Assembly: GCA_027563935.2 (NCBI GenBank)
Contig: JANVAS020000239.1
Span: 4,588,001 to 4,652,000, forward strand
Direction: 5' to 3'
DNA length: 64,000 nt
From: Costus lasius
Lineage: Eukaryota; Streptophyta; Magnoliopsida; Zingiberales; Costaceae
Shown here: one piece after another, positions 1-9,505 of the stretch
How positions within the stretch are numbered: the stretch's first letter is position 1
Layout of the letters: every line of letters starts with the position of its first letter
The notes under the pieces: generated by a model
Databases searched by the model: none
The model's input: the letters and a program-made list of their open reading frames with translations, nothing else
What the model was told of the DNA's origin: nothing
Position numbers and translations under genes: made by a program

Positions 1-116
1 ATTATTTATTTAATGAATGATATTGAATTATAATAGTTCTCTGGTTCCTATCAATATTGTCATCTCCCTGGGGAACCCTCAGCTACAGATAGCCGGCTTT
101 CCGCTAGGGCGTGACA
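1..116 (+). repeat. 3' end of an LTR (P), Gypsy-like
   Basis: This stretch ends in GGGCGTGACA, a typical LTR 3' terminus. It is roughly 80% alike, by eye, to the reverse complement of 20796-20920. The rest of the LTR lies before the window, so its family cannot be fixed. The inner flank begins immediately with a different repeat. Confidence 0.5.
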
Positions 117-1218
117 AAATGCGCCTATACATATTAATTAACCAAGAGAAAATTTTCTCCTGTCAATTAACGATTTTATTTTACTCATGTGATTAAAGTG
201 CCAAGCCCAACCTTGCACTATGACCCTTGTTTGACTTATTTTGACAAATCAGGTTAACAGAGGTCAAACGTGGTCCACTAGAGTCAACTAGTGGTCAAAC
301 ATGAACAAAATAAAATATCATCTCCTTATAAGAAATCTCATGGCATTAACTTCCCAAAATGATCCGAATCATACATTGATTCGATCAGAGGCTAACCGAT
401 CAATACGGAGTCTCTAGGCTCTAGCATCTAGGTGTGATGACCTAATCATCACAAGCGGTGAGTGGCACCTAGCAGTACATCACCGCTACCCAAGTCATCA
501 GAATAAATGTCGCCATCGACAACCTCAAAACTGTGATAAGGTATAAGAGTATCCATCTCCCTTTGCCATACTGATCATCCAAGTTGGACAAGTGTGCCAC
601 ACTTGTTTATTCCAACGACGATGGTCATGACTAAATCAGGCTAAACCTGGGTGTGGCTACACACTTTTAGTCAAGCACCATCTAGGGGCCCATGGACATC
701 AAACTTCCCATAGGGAAGCGGCAAATCCTCTATCGGGAAGATGTACCTCTCGTATTTCATAAGACATACCCAATGACAACTGTTATGACCTCCCAGTTAC
801 GGCGAGGCTTTAGGTTGTATGAAAGTATATCCCTTACAACATAGAGATACAATCTTCCTAAAGTCAAAGGACAGATACAACTCTATCACTATGAGATTCT
901 TCCTGAGACATCGAGAAGAACTCTCACGGCGGGTCGGTCCAGCATATCTGCCTTGATATACCCTTATGTTTGCATTAAGAAACCCATGCTAACCAGCGAA
1001 TAAACGAGTCTCACCCGCACCATAGCTGTCCCCTATCCACTATGGTACTTAGCTCAGTACATAAGCAAACTGAGATAGTAATATCTCGAGGGACATCATC
1101 ATGTAAACATACATATGCGCAGAGGTATAATAAACCATGACAACGACAATGCCAGGATATCTATAAATATCAATGTAGTAATATGTTTATACCAAAAGAT
1201 AGGCCTCAGGGCATAACA
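117..1218 (-). repeat. Degenerate Angela-like Copia LTR
   Basis: Read on the minus strand from 1218 it begins TGTTATGCCCTGAGG, close to the TGTTGGGGTATGCCCT start of the three young Angela-like elements in this window. Blocks near 455-500 (GCGGTGAGTGGCACCTAGCA) and 590-620 (TTGGACAAGTG) match the corresponding parts of those LTRs with many substitutions. The end near 117 is not a clear terminus, so the LTR is truncated or solo. No coding region is seen. Confidence 0.55.
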
Positions 1219-1237
1219 CTAATAGGACTTTGTCTAG

Positions 1238-1242
1238 TTGAT
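1238..1242. repeat. Target-site duplication, left side of H
   Basis: TTGAT lies directly outside the left LTR end of element H. TCGAT at 7380-7384 lies directly outside the right end. Four of five bases match and the difference is a C/T transition, as expected for an old duplication. Confidence 0.6.
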
Positions 1243-1797
1243 TGATAGGATTCCGCAAGTGCACGGAATTATCGAAGTAATAAAAATATCGATCCACAGA
1301 GACCTTATTGTTAATTACCAAATAATTATTTTCTCGCTTGCTAAGTAAACCGAATATGATGAAAGTAAATAGAACGAGCGTAAGATAAACAGAGAGATAA
1401 TCAAAGAGATATACATGGGACTAGGGTTTCATCCACCTTAACTTCAATGATTAGATATATAAAAGGTTCGTCAATCAAATCTTGCTAAAATAAAGACCTA
1501 ATTTACTTCATAAAAGCATTATCTCACTTTCGTGCAGATAACCACGCAGAGATAAATCCTCACTTTCGCGCAAGATTTATCCCAGGCTAAAGATAAGTAA
1601 ATCATCAATCAGAGAATTCAAAGATCACTTTCGTGCATCCGAATTCTAGGTTGATAATCTCTAGTGGAGTCTCAAGGATCACTTTCGTGCATCCGAGTCT
1701 CTACACTAGTTTTTCCTCCATGAAAGCTTAACACTCTTTTGGGACATGGGGTGTAATCCCTTTGATTTTAATTATTAGATAACTCTTCTATTTTCTC
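1243..1797 (-). repeat. Rearranged 3' LTR of H
   Basis: Bases 1243-1712 match the 5' LTR copy at 5523-5993 almost base for base. Bases 1713-1797 instead match 6291-6376 in reverse complement, so about 85 bases of LTR are inverted. The remaining 1.3 kb of the LTR is missing, and sequence resembling G's 3' internal region (56482 on) follows at once. Confidence 0.75.
1519..1700 (-). other. GAAA-tetraloop hairpin array, H 3' LTR copy
   Basis: Four copies of the tetraloop unit occur on the minus strand, with cores (plus-strand positions) at 1525-1534, 1561-1570, 1626-1635 and 1680-1689. On sense RNA each reads CAC or CGC, then GAAA, then GUG. Outer arms include TTATC/GATAA at 1519-1523 and 1537-1541. 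It duplicates the array described in the 5' LTR. Confidence 0.6.
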
Positions 1798-3239
1798 CTT
1801 CCCTTCCCAACAAATAGCAAAAATAGACTAAACATCTACTAGGTTGATCAATTGATATCAATTCACAAATCATACTCATATACTCATTTTATTCAAAAGA
1901 ATAGGTTCACCTTTAGATTTTATCCCTCAAATAACACATCTACCCAAAATTTAATTCATCAATCAATGTCAAATTTCAAAAATAGATATGCATTGAAGAT
2001 ATAAATCTAACATGATATGGTTTTTTCTCTAATCACAAGTATAAATACTCACATCATCAAGGAATAAATCATGCCATCATGTCGTAGAAAGTGGATCATA
2101 TGCTTTCATAAATTTCATCAACAAATTTGAATAATATCATCATCAAAACAATGAGTTCCATAGATCCATAAAATCATTTTTCAAGAGAAAACCAATAAGT
2201 AGTACAAATATGATAAAGTCAAAGATGCACTATAAGAAATAGTCATTAATAAGAGAGCACAAGCGATACTCACAAAACTATATAGATCATGCTCAATCAT
2301 TGTCAGGCCATTGCAGTTGGGTCCAAAGATGTATCTTTTGAAAATTTTCTGCAAAATTTAAGGTACATAAGGCTCACATCAAAAACAGTCTCAAAAATAA
2401 TAATGATAAAAATAGTTTTCTCATGGGAGAATCAGAGATGTCGCCGGAGGTCTGAAGAGGATGCCGGTGGAAAGAGTCGAGCAAGCAAGAAGCAGAGGTG
2501 GAACAGATGCTATCTGAAAAGCTGCTAGCAATGATGGTAGTGGTGCCGACAGTAGAGTGAGTAATCTCTAGTGGCCTGCTAGAGACCACAGTCCTGGAGG
2601 TGAGATCGTCGGCCGGTGGGTGCCAAAAATAATGCTGCATAGATAAAAAAAAATCATTCACTAATGAAGAGTCTGCTGCATAAATAAATCAAATCATGGA
2701 ATAAGAAGCAGCAAAAGAAATAAGAATCTGCTGGTGATATGATCCAGTTTCGATGGCTGGAAACATTGATGTCAGAGGCAGATGTAGTGGTAGCTGGAGG
2801 TGCTGCAAATCTGGAGTCAAAAGAAACAACAACAGATAGAAAGCAAATCAAGTAGTTTTTTAATTTTTTTATGAAAAGCAGTCATACCCTAGAATAAAAT
2901 TTAATGATCCAAATAGAGAGCAGACAAAACCATGAAGTAGAATAAAACTTGATCTTCCCAGGTATGTAAAAAATAAAGGATTGAAATCTGTTAGGAATTC
3001 AGGGTATCAGCAGAAAGAAGGCTACTCAGATTAAAAACTGCACAAACTGCACAAAAGTTAATCAAATTCGATAAGTTGGCATATGTTTTAGAAAGATCCA
3101 TATATTTTAAAATTCAGTAAAAATATCAAATAAATAGACAAAGATGAGTAATTCCATGTTGTGCCAAAAATATCAAATTTTCGCAACCTAGTTTCTTAAA
3201 ATCGCAGCGAGAAAACACCTAGGCAAATAAGCAGAAAGC
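1798..3239 (-). other. 3' internal region of H, no recognised gene
   Basis: Bases 1800-2040 match G's internal region near 56480-56700, showing common descent. Bases 2289-3239 have no counterpart elsewhere in the window. On the minus strand two short serine/threonine-rich open frames (2851-2654 and 2661-2374) nearly abut. They look like neither a retroelement domain nor any protein I recognise. This segment occupies the place where G carries its Athila-type ORF. Confidence 0.45.
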
Positions 3240-3244
3240 AGAGT

Positions 3245-3470
3245 TAAAATACGGTACCGGAAAATGTCTTACTGCAGTGCCGTAATTTCACAAAATTTCT
3301 GAAACGAAAACCCTCAAGATTACGGCACGTGAAGTCGAAAACGGTCAGAAAATACAGTACCGTAAAGAGAATACGGTACCGCCGTAAAATCCATAAAACT
3401 CTCAGGAGATGAAATCAACACAGATTACGGGCGTGAAATAGATTACGGCAGTGCCGTATTTTGCGCAAAA
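3245..3470. repeat. Internal palindrome array of H
   Basis: Several degenerate copies of TACGGYA-CCGTAA and TTACGGCA-G-TGCCGTA occur here, for example TACGGTACCG near 3251 and TTACGGCAGTGCCGTA at 3443-3458. The same motif class fills the U3 part of the H and G LTRs and an internal stretch of G (59044-59514). The array lies just after the gag-like reading frame in sense orientation. Confidence 0.6.
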
Positions 3471-3553
3471 ATTTGCTTTCCCTAGAAAAATAAAAGAAAA
3501 AATTAATTCTAAAAATAAACTAAAATAAAAGAAACTAAACTAAGACAAAAGTG

Positions 3554-3571
3554 CTTGGGTTGCCTCCCAAG
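3554..3571. other. Conserved short hairpin after the gag-like ORF
   Basis: CTTGGG-TTGCCT-CCCAAG forms a perfect 6-bp stem with a 6-base loop. G has the same sequence at 59605-59620 with two arm changes. It sits in the same place in both elements, between the ORF end and the palindrome array. On the sense strand it contains GGGAGGCAACCC, which I recall as common in plant Athila/Tat-type elements. Confidence 0.5.
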
Positions 3572-3613
3572 AAGCGCTAATTTTAGATCCATAGCTTGAC
3601 CAAATATCAAATT

Positions 3614-5071
3614 TCATGGTGAAGCAGGTGAATCAGTTCCAAAGTATAAAGCATGTAATTTTCTGCATTTTCTTTTTCCAAAAATTTTAGCCACTAATCC
3701 AAATATCCAGACTTGCATATAAATCACAATTAAAGTGGCTTTCTTAAATATGTAGAAATCAAAATCAAAATCTTCACATGAAGGATATTCAATGATCTTC
3801 CTAAATTTATCAAAGAGTAAAATCATTAGTCCTTTCTTCAACTTTATCTTTTCTATCACAATAGGACTTTTATTAAAATATTCAAGCATTGGATCATCAT
3901 AATAATAGTTATGTCTTTCATTAGATTCCTCAATAAAGCACAAATTTTCAATTAAATCAAAAGGTTGAGCAATAGATATGGGCAAAGCATCAACATGGTG
4001 AGATACATCAATTTTTGCAACATTCAAATCATCTACAGGTTCCTCATGTTCATCATCAAACAATTTATCAGTATCAAAATTATCAACAAAGTCAAGATGA
4101 GACTCTTCAAAATTAATTTCCTCATGCTTCCCCACAAATAATTCATCATCAGAAGAGTAAAAATTAGAATCATATGAAAAATAAGATTAACCAATATTTA
4201 CAATAGGATCAGAGTTAACCTCAAAAGACTTATCATTAATTTCAACAATATCACCAAAATCACAGTGGGGTTCATCAATGTCTATAATTTTCAAACCTTC
4301 ATCATGCTCATCAGATTCAACCATATATAAATTTACATCAAAATCAGAATTATCATCAAAAGAAGGGTTTTCAATTTCAATTTTCTCAACCTTTTCCTCA
4401 AATAAATTATCAGGTAAATCAATATCAAAATTATCAAGATCAGAATGAGATTTATTAATATTCACATAGGGCTCAATCTCAAAACAATCATGATCACAGG
4501 GGGATTTTTCTAGTTCAAGTTCCTCAGTATCAAATTCAAATTGTGGGTTAGAAGCATGATCAGAGCAATCATCATATAAAGAAGTTCGGTTTTCCCATCT
4601 AGAATACAATTGATCTCTTTCTTGCCATGATAAATTGGGATTTAAAAATGGGCAATCAGAGGAACAATGATCTAGATATCCACAAATATCACATCCCCAG
4701 TGCACATAAGAATTTAGCTCTTGAGTATTAGCAGTCAAAGATTCTTCTTGATAAGAAATTTGATTAACTGAACCCTTAAAATCCTCAATTTGCTTACTTT
4801 GATTGCTCAGCATTCGGTTTTGTTTAGCCATAATTTTTTCAAACATGGATTTTAGCTCAGACATTTCAGTATCCTCAAAGCATGGCACAGAAACATGATC
4901 AGAGCAATCATCATAAGAAGAAGTTTGATTTTCCCAACTAGAATAATAATGGTCATTTTGAAAACTTGGTGAATCATAATTTGGAGAATCTAAAATATGG
5001 CAATCAGGAATATAATGATCAAAACTTCCACAAAGATCGCATTTATCTGAAGAAATCTTAATAGGATACAA
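3614..5071 (-). pseudogene. Gag-like acidic protein with two CCHC knuckles
   Basis: A reading frame of about 486 codons broken by one in-frame TAA (4187-4189). Two zinc knuckles are visible: CDLCGSFDHYIPDC (from residue 11) and CDICGYLDHCSSDC (from residue 127), both CX2CX4HX4C. Each is followed by about 30 residues and then a YSxWENxTSxYDDCSDH block, so a module of about 50 residues is duplicated. Between the copies is a possible coiled coil (about 75-105). The rest is very rich in Asp, Glu, Ser and Asn. The frame stays open upstream of this Met, so the true start may lie nearer 5200. Nucleic-acid binding in a gag-like role is inferred from the knuckles; no capsid domain, protease or RT was recognised. 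Confidence 0.6.
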
Positions 5072-5498
5072 ATTTAAGGTGCTTACATGGCGAGAGAGAT
5101 AATCTTGAAGAGTGTATGACGGATCAACTTTAAGCTTTCTACAAGAATCAAAAAACTGATTTACCTTATCTTGAATAGTGTATGAAGAATCATCATCGCA
5201 TACCTTATCTCTTTGAGTTGCCTAGGAATTATGATAAAAAGACATATTTTCAAAATCTATCAAGAACAGATAATCCAACACCACTCAAATAAAAACCCCC
5301 TTTTTTTTCAGAATATATATAAAAAAACAGAAAATATAAAACACAAGCGACTCAAAATTTCCAGATATCACAGTTCTGCCACAACTATGAAAATATCCAA
5401 AACCTGCAAAAATAAAAAAAACACAAAGTTAAATCTAAAAATAAATAAAACTTAGTATAGCAATACTAACAACTATTTTGATATTAATAAAACTAAGG
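5072..5498 (-). other. 5' leader of H
   Basis: AT-rich sequence between the primer-binding site and the gag-like frame. The frame of the 5071 ORF remains open for some distance upstream. Apart from that possible N-terminal extension I see no coding signal. Confidence 0.5.
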
Positions 5499-5516
5499 TC
5501 CCCGGCAACGATGCCA
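5499..5516 (-). promoter_or_regulatory. Primer-binding site of H
   Basis: The minus strand reads TGGCATCGTTGCCGGGGA a few bases inside the 5' LTR. This differs from the usual Athila-type PBS (TGGCGCCGTTGCCGGGGA) at two positions. Athila is generally reported to use an aspartate tRNA primer; that part is from general knowledge. Confidence 0.8.
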
Positions 5517-5796
5517 AAAACTAGATAGGATTCCGCAAGTGCACGGAATTATCGAAGTAATAAAAATATCGATCCACAGAGACCTTATTGTTAATTACCA
5601 AATAATTGTTTTCTCGCTAGCTAAGTAAACCGAATATGATGAAAGTAAATAGAAAAGCATAAGATAAACAGAGAGATAATCAAATAGAGATACATGGGAC
5701 TAGGGTTTCATCCACCTTAACTTCAATGATTAGATATATAAAAGGTTCGTCAATCAAATCTTGCTAAAATAAAGACCTAATTTACTTCATAAAAGG

Positions 5797-5985
5797 ATTA
5801 TCTCACTTTCGTGCAGATAACCACACAGAGATAAATCTTCACTTTCGCGCAAGATTTATCCCAGGCTAAAAAAAAGTAAATCATCAATCAGAGAATTCAA
5901 AGATCACTTTCGTGCATCCGAATTCTAGGTTGACAATCTCTAGTGGAGTCTCAAGGATCACTTTCGTGCATCCGAGTCTCTACAC
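5797..5985 (-). other. GAAA-tetraloop hairpin array, H 5' LTR
   Basis: On the sense (minus) strand four copies of UGCRCGAAAGUGA occur, with cores at 5804-5813, 5840-5849, 5905-5914 and 5959-5968. Each core folds as CAC-GAAA-GUG or CGC-GAAA-GUG. Each is flanked by its own inverted repeat: TTATC/GATAA, GATAAATCT/AGATTTATC, AGAATTC/GAATTCT, and TAGTG...GGA/TCC...CACTA. A fifth, degenerate unit is near 6021-6035. The array should lie in the 5' end of the genomic RNA, some 300-450 bases before the PBS. Function is unknown; packaging, dimerisation or translation control are possibilities. Confidence 0.7.
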
Positions 5986-6444
5986 TAGTTTTACTCATGG
6001 ATCCCCAACGTTCCGATCCTTGCTTTCACACAAGATCTCCACGTTTGACAAATAGACTCGATCTATAGATTCATGTTACAATCATGGCAATTAATTTACT
6101 AGAACAGATCAAATTAGATCTAGCCTAAGGAACGGATCCTAACATGCAATTCTAGGGTTCCAAGTTCTCAAGCAAATCACCTTTCAGTCTCATTGCGAAA
6201 ATTCTAAAAACATAATTAGTAACATGGACTTATAGAGAGTCTAAGCACAATCCATCACAAAAGTAAAATTATCATAGCAAAAATTATCATGACGAAAATA
6301 GAAGAGTTATCTAATCATTAAAAATCAAGGGGATTACACCCCATGTCCCAAAAGAGTGTTAAGCTTGCATGGAGGAAAAAATACAATGAATCATAGTTTA
6401 GAACAATTAGAAATCAGAGAAGGAGAAAAAAACAATGTTACAAC

Positions 6445-6470
6445 ACGGGTGTAATGTAAATTACACCCGT
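6445..6470. other. Perfect 11-bp inverted repeat in H LTR
   Basis: Arms ACGGGTGTAAT and ATTACACCCGT are separated by GTAA. The matching site in G (46641-46666) has arms ACGGCTGTAAT and ATTACAGCCGT, changed on both sides so that pairing is kept. Confidence 0.7.
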
Positions 6471-6815
6471 AATTTCGTGATGAATAGCGCTGTCACCGCT
6501 GTTTTGTTGATTCCTCCTCCGATCGGAATCCAAACGCTCTGAAACTTCTGTGGCGTCTTTCTCTCCTCCAGGCGAAGCCTCTGAGTGAAAAGCACAGCCT
6601 GAGGTGTCCTCTACGCCTCTCGGCGCGAGGCCAAACCCTAGCCAACTCTCTGGCGATTTCTCCCTCGATACTGGATAAAAATTCTCTCTTCCACTTCGAG
6701 CGTCTTCTCCTCTTACGATCCGCCAAAATTTTCAGATTTCGATTTGGAGCTATGGATCAAAAGTTATGGCCCGCGTAAGGTTCGGACTCGTAAAAATTGT
6801 GTTTTTGACTGGGAA

Positions 6816-7135
6816 TTACGGCAGTGTAATATGTTACGGTACCGTAATATCGTTTACGGCAGTGCCGTAATTTCAGTCGAGTTCTCTGGTATAAAGTCTT
6901 CACAAAATACGGCACCATAAACTTCTTCATGGTGGTGCCGTAAAATCAGTTGAACACTCTGGTCTGAAATGCTGGAAAATACGGCCCGTGTAATTCTTTA
7001 GGGCAGTGCCGTAAAATCACAAAAACTTTCTGTTCGGAAAATCACCAAAATACAGCCGTGTTCTTGATAATATGGTAGCCGTGAAAATACGGTACCAAAA
7101 AATAGTTTACGGCACTGCTGTATTTTGGTTCTTAG
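6816..7135. repeat. U3 palindrome array of H
   Basis: Units of roughly 80 bases each carry two degenerate palindromes. Perfect ones are TTACGGTACCGTAA (6834-6847) and TTACGGCA-G-TGCCGTAA (6854-6870). Units are joined by AACACTCTGGTC-like spacers. The array lies about 250-560 bases from the LTR 5' end, where a promoter upstream region is expected. Confidence 0.7.
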
Positions 7136-7384
7136 CTTCGATTTTCGTGAAATTTGTTGTGTGACTTCTTCTTGATGATGGGAACTCTTCCATGTATTTG
7201 ATTTTGCTTAAAAACACCAAAAATAGTGCCTTTTTGCCTGAAAATCATGAAAAACCAAAATAGAAGTAGACTTTGCAATATTTGATGGATTTAGCATAAA
7301 AACAAGTAAAAAATCCTCAATTTAGAATGAAAAGGTATTTAAAATGATACAAAATATACTACATATTTTGGTGTCATCATCGAT

Positions 7385-7983
7385 GTGTCAAATGTCGTAT
7401 TTTAGTGCTAGATTTATTCTAAGGTTTTTATGACTTGATTTAAACATAACAGGAGGGGTCCACAACTTAAGCGCAAAAATGAATATTTATATTCTTTTTA
7501 TTTTCAATAAATATATTAGATTTATTTGTTACTTAAGTTACGGTATCTACTATAAAACTCTATATATATAAGTGCATAGGGGCGCATATCTCAAGCAATT
7601 AATGATACCTTGAAGCCCTAGCCACCCAAGCTTATTCACAAAGCCCTAACCACTAAGAATAGAGAGCCGCCGCCCCCTTCCTCCTAGTGGTGGCGCCTCA
7701 TTTGATTGGCAAGTGAAAGGAACAAGAAGAATCCTTCATCACCTCCTTGGCGCACGTGGTAGTGCAACCCACTCCTTGCTGTCAACTCTTCTTTTTCTCC
7801 TTGGCGCTTGTAGCTTGTAGAAGTCGCAAGTGGAGAAGTAGAAGACCCTCTCCTGGTGCATCACTTGGTGATTAGCACAAGCAAGAGGACTCCCTAGGTA
7901 TGTATCTCATGTTCTGAGGCTAGAACCCGGCGTGAAGGTTGAGAGGTCCTAAGGAGCCCATGTGTGCAAAATTTAGAGGACGT
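7385..7983. other. Non-coding remnant with a TATA-like run
   Basis: No coding region is recognised. CTATATATATAAG (7559-7572) followed about 30-50 bases later by a transcribed-leader-like stretch, and CTAGGTATGT at 7893-7902 resembling a plant 5' splice site, fit an old LTR promoter and leader on the plus strand. No TG...CA boundaries or PBS could be fixed. Confidence 0.3.
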
Positions 7984-9231
7984 TCATTTGTGCGTCTCAT
8001 CATCATCTTCATCTAGCTCTAAAATCGCATAAGGTATAACTATTACACATCCAATGGTTCTCACTCGTAAGTCGATTCTATTTTTATGGGAAATCTGTTT
8101 CAGGTCAATGCTTCCACTATTGTTTGTTTTAATATTGGCCCGGGCTTTCCCAACAATTACTAAGCCCATAATGAGTTTAATGCATTGCTGAATATTTCTT
8201 AGATGGGGAAGGCCAGGAGGCATCTCTAGAGGAATGACATCTTCAAAATCTTGAAGTAATGACTCTACCTCGTTTGGGTGTCCGACTTGGTCATGGTTAT
8301 TGTCCAATAAAATCAATAGACACCCTTCCTTGATTATTTCCAATTTTCTGAGCATATCAGGCTTGTGGAGTATGGAAAGTCCTTTCTTGTGGTTGGTGCT
8401 AGATTCTCCAACATCTAGTGTCCTGCTAGGCAGCAAAGAAATCTTGAGCCCATCTTTAGTACAATGATAAGTATTTCAAAAACCATCATGAATGATTTTC
8501 GATCATATTGCCAAGGCTGGCCTAGAATGATATGACATGCATCCATGGGAATTACATCACAATAAACTTCATCATGATACTTTTTCCCAACAGTGAATTG
8601 GATAAGGCAACGTTGGTTCACCTTAATCTCTCTAGTTTTGCTATGCTAAGTGAGCCCATATGGGTGAGGATGTGCTTTAGTTTTAATATGTAACTTTTGA
8701 ACCATATCAGTCGAGACCACATTTTCAAAACTTCCCCAACTATAATAATATCACATACCATTGTACACTTAAATTTCTGCATACTAACATCTCCCCTTGA
8801 CTGCATACACCACATCCTCATTTTCAAACTGCTCTCCTTCACCTCCTTCACTTACAGTTGCTTGCACATCCACGTCTTCTTCTATAAGGGTGATAATCCT
8901 CTTATTAGGGAAATCTACAGGTACGTGTCCAAAACCTTGGGATATGTCCCCTTCTGATTGAACAGGAGGATCTGATCCTTTGGAGGGACCGCCGATGCTT
9001 TTTAAAGTTGAAGACTGTCCCTGAGGCGAAACAATACTTGGATTAAAGGGTTGTGGGTTGTCTCCTTTCCCTCTAGCTTCTTTTTGTTGCTTGTCAACTC
9101 TAGAAGCAAGCTTGCAAAGGTTTGCTAGTGTCTAATAGGGTTGAAGTTGGAAAACATTGCTAATCTCACGTCTTAACCCACCAAGGTGTTGTACCATTGT
9201 TTGTTCTTCCGGTTCCATAACATCACACTTT
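7984..9231 (-). pseudogene. Gypsy N remnant: gag C-terminus, protease, RT start
   Basis: Degenerate Ty3/Gypsy coding sequence in several frames. From 9230 down: a gag segment (EEQTMVQHLGGLRREI, 9225-9060), a protease-region segment (QRCLIQFTVGKKYHDEV then PMDACHIILGQPWQYDR, 8621-8480), and the start of the RT region (LLQDFEDVIPLEMPPGLPHL near 8260-8180). These blocks resemble chromoviruses of the CRM/Galadriel/Reina group, though the lineage is uncertain. Frameshifts and stops interrupt it, and the catalytic RT part is missing. Its gag N-terminus is at 12898-12440, separated by Copia M. Confidence 0.75.
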
Positions 9232-9492
9232 TGTTAAAAATAGAAATAGTAAATACGACTTATGTCATATATGTGTCTCTTGAGTTGAGGGTGTCGAGCG
9301 TATGTGTTGTGTATTGAGGGTTAGTGGTTTTTATTTTTAGACGTAGACTAGCTAATTTATTTTCCTAAAAATATGTGTACTTTATTTGTTTTGTTGTAGC
9401 AGCATTTAATACAAATGGTTTATGTTATCTTTGTCTCTGTGTTGTGTGTGTTCTCTCTCATCACCGTGATTCCGCCCGTGTTGCTGCCAACA
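9232..9492 (+). repeat. Probable 5' LTR of Copia M
   Basis: A 261-base segment with matching inverted ends TGTT...AACA, directly followed by a recognisable primer-binding site. It starts exactly where the Gypsy N gag sequence stops. The left boundary is inferred from these two facts; no second LTR copy was found in the window. Confidence 0.5.
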
Positions 9493-9493
9493 G

Positions 9494-9505
9494 TAGTATT
9501 AGAGC
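9494..9505 (+). promoter_or_regulatory. Decayed primer-binding site of Copia M
   Basis: TAGTATTAGAGC differs by two transitions from TGGTATCAGAGC, the site complementary to plant initiator tRNA-Met used by many Copia elements. It follows the LTR end CA by one base. Confidence 0.65.

Larger units (their letters stand above)
1243..7379 (-). mobile_element. Athila-like LTR retrotransposon H, no pol
   Basis: A 6.1-kb element read on the minus strand. In order: 5' LTR (7379-5523), Athila-type primer-binding site, leader, a gag-like reading frame (5071-3614), a palindrome array, a 3' internal stretch and a rearranged 3' LTR. LTR ends are TGAT...ATCA. No reverse transcriptase, RNase H, integrase or protease was found in any frame. 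It therefore looks non-autonomous, like plant elements that keep only LTRs and a gag domain. Assignment to Athila rests on the PBS and on shared LTR, array and hairpin sequence with G, which has an Athila-type gag and protease. Confidence 0.75.
5523..7379 (-). repeat. 5' LTR of H, 1857 bp
   Basis: The full-length LTR on the minus strand runs from TGATGACACC (7379) to ...CCTATC(T/A) at 5523. The 3' LTR copy has TGATAGG at this point and this copy AGATAGG. In sense order it holds a palindrome array (about 250-560 bases in), an 11-bp inverted repeat (about 910-935) and a row of GAAA-tetraloop hairpins (about 1400-1580) before the PBS. A 77-codon open frame at 6726-6493 is treated as chance. Confidence 0.8.

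Noticed and set aside
1519..1700. CRISPR-like array from the repeated CACTTTCGTGCA motif
   Set aside because: Repeats are short and spacings uneven (about 36-66 bases), the spacers are inverted arms rather than unique spacers, and the sequence is inside a plant LTR.
6493..6726. A 77-codon Arg-rich frame in the H LTR
   Set aside because: It lies in GC-richer LTR sequence, has no counterpart of the same length in G, and has no known domain.
7559..7983. Host gene promoter and first exon
   Set aside because: The TATA-like run and possible splice site are suggestive, but no coding sequence follows on the plus strand, only antisense Gypsy remnants.
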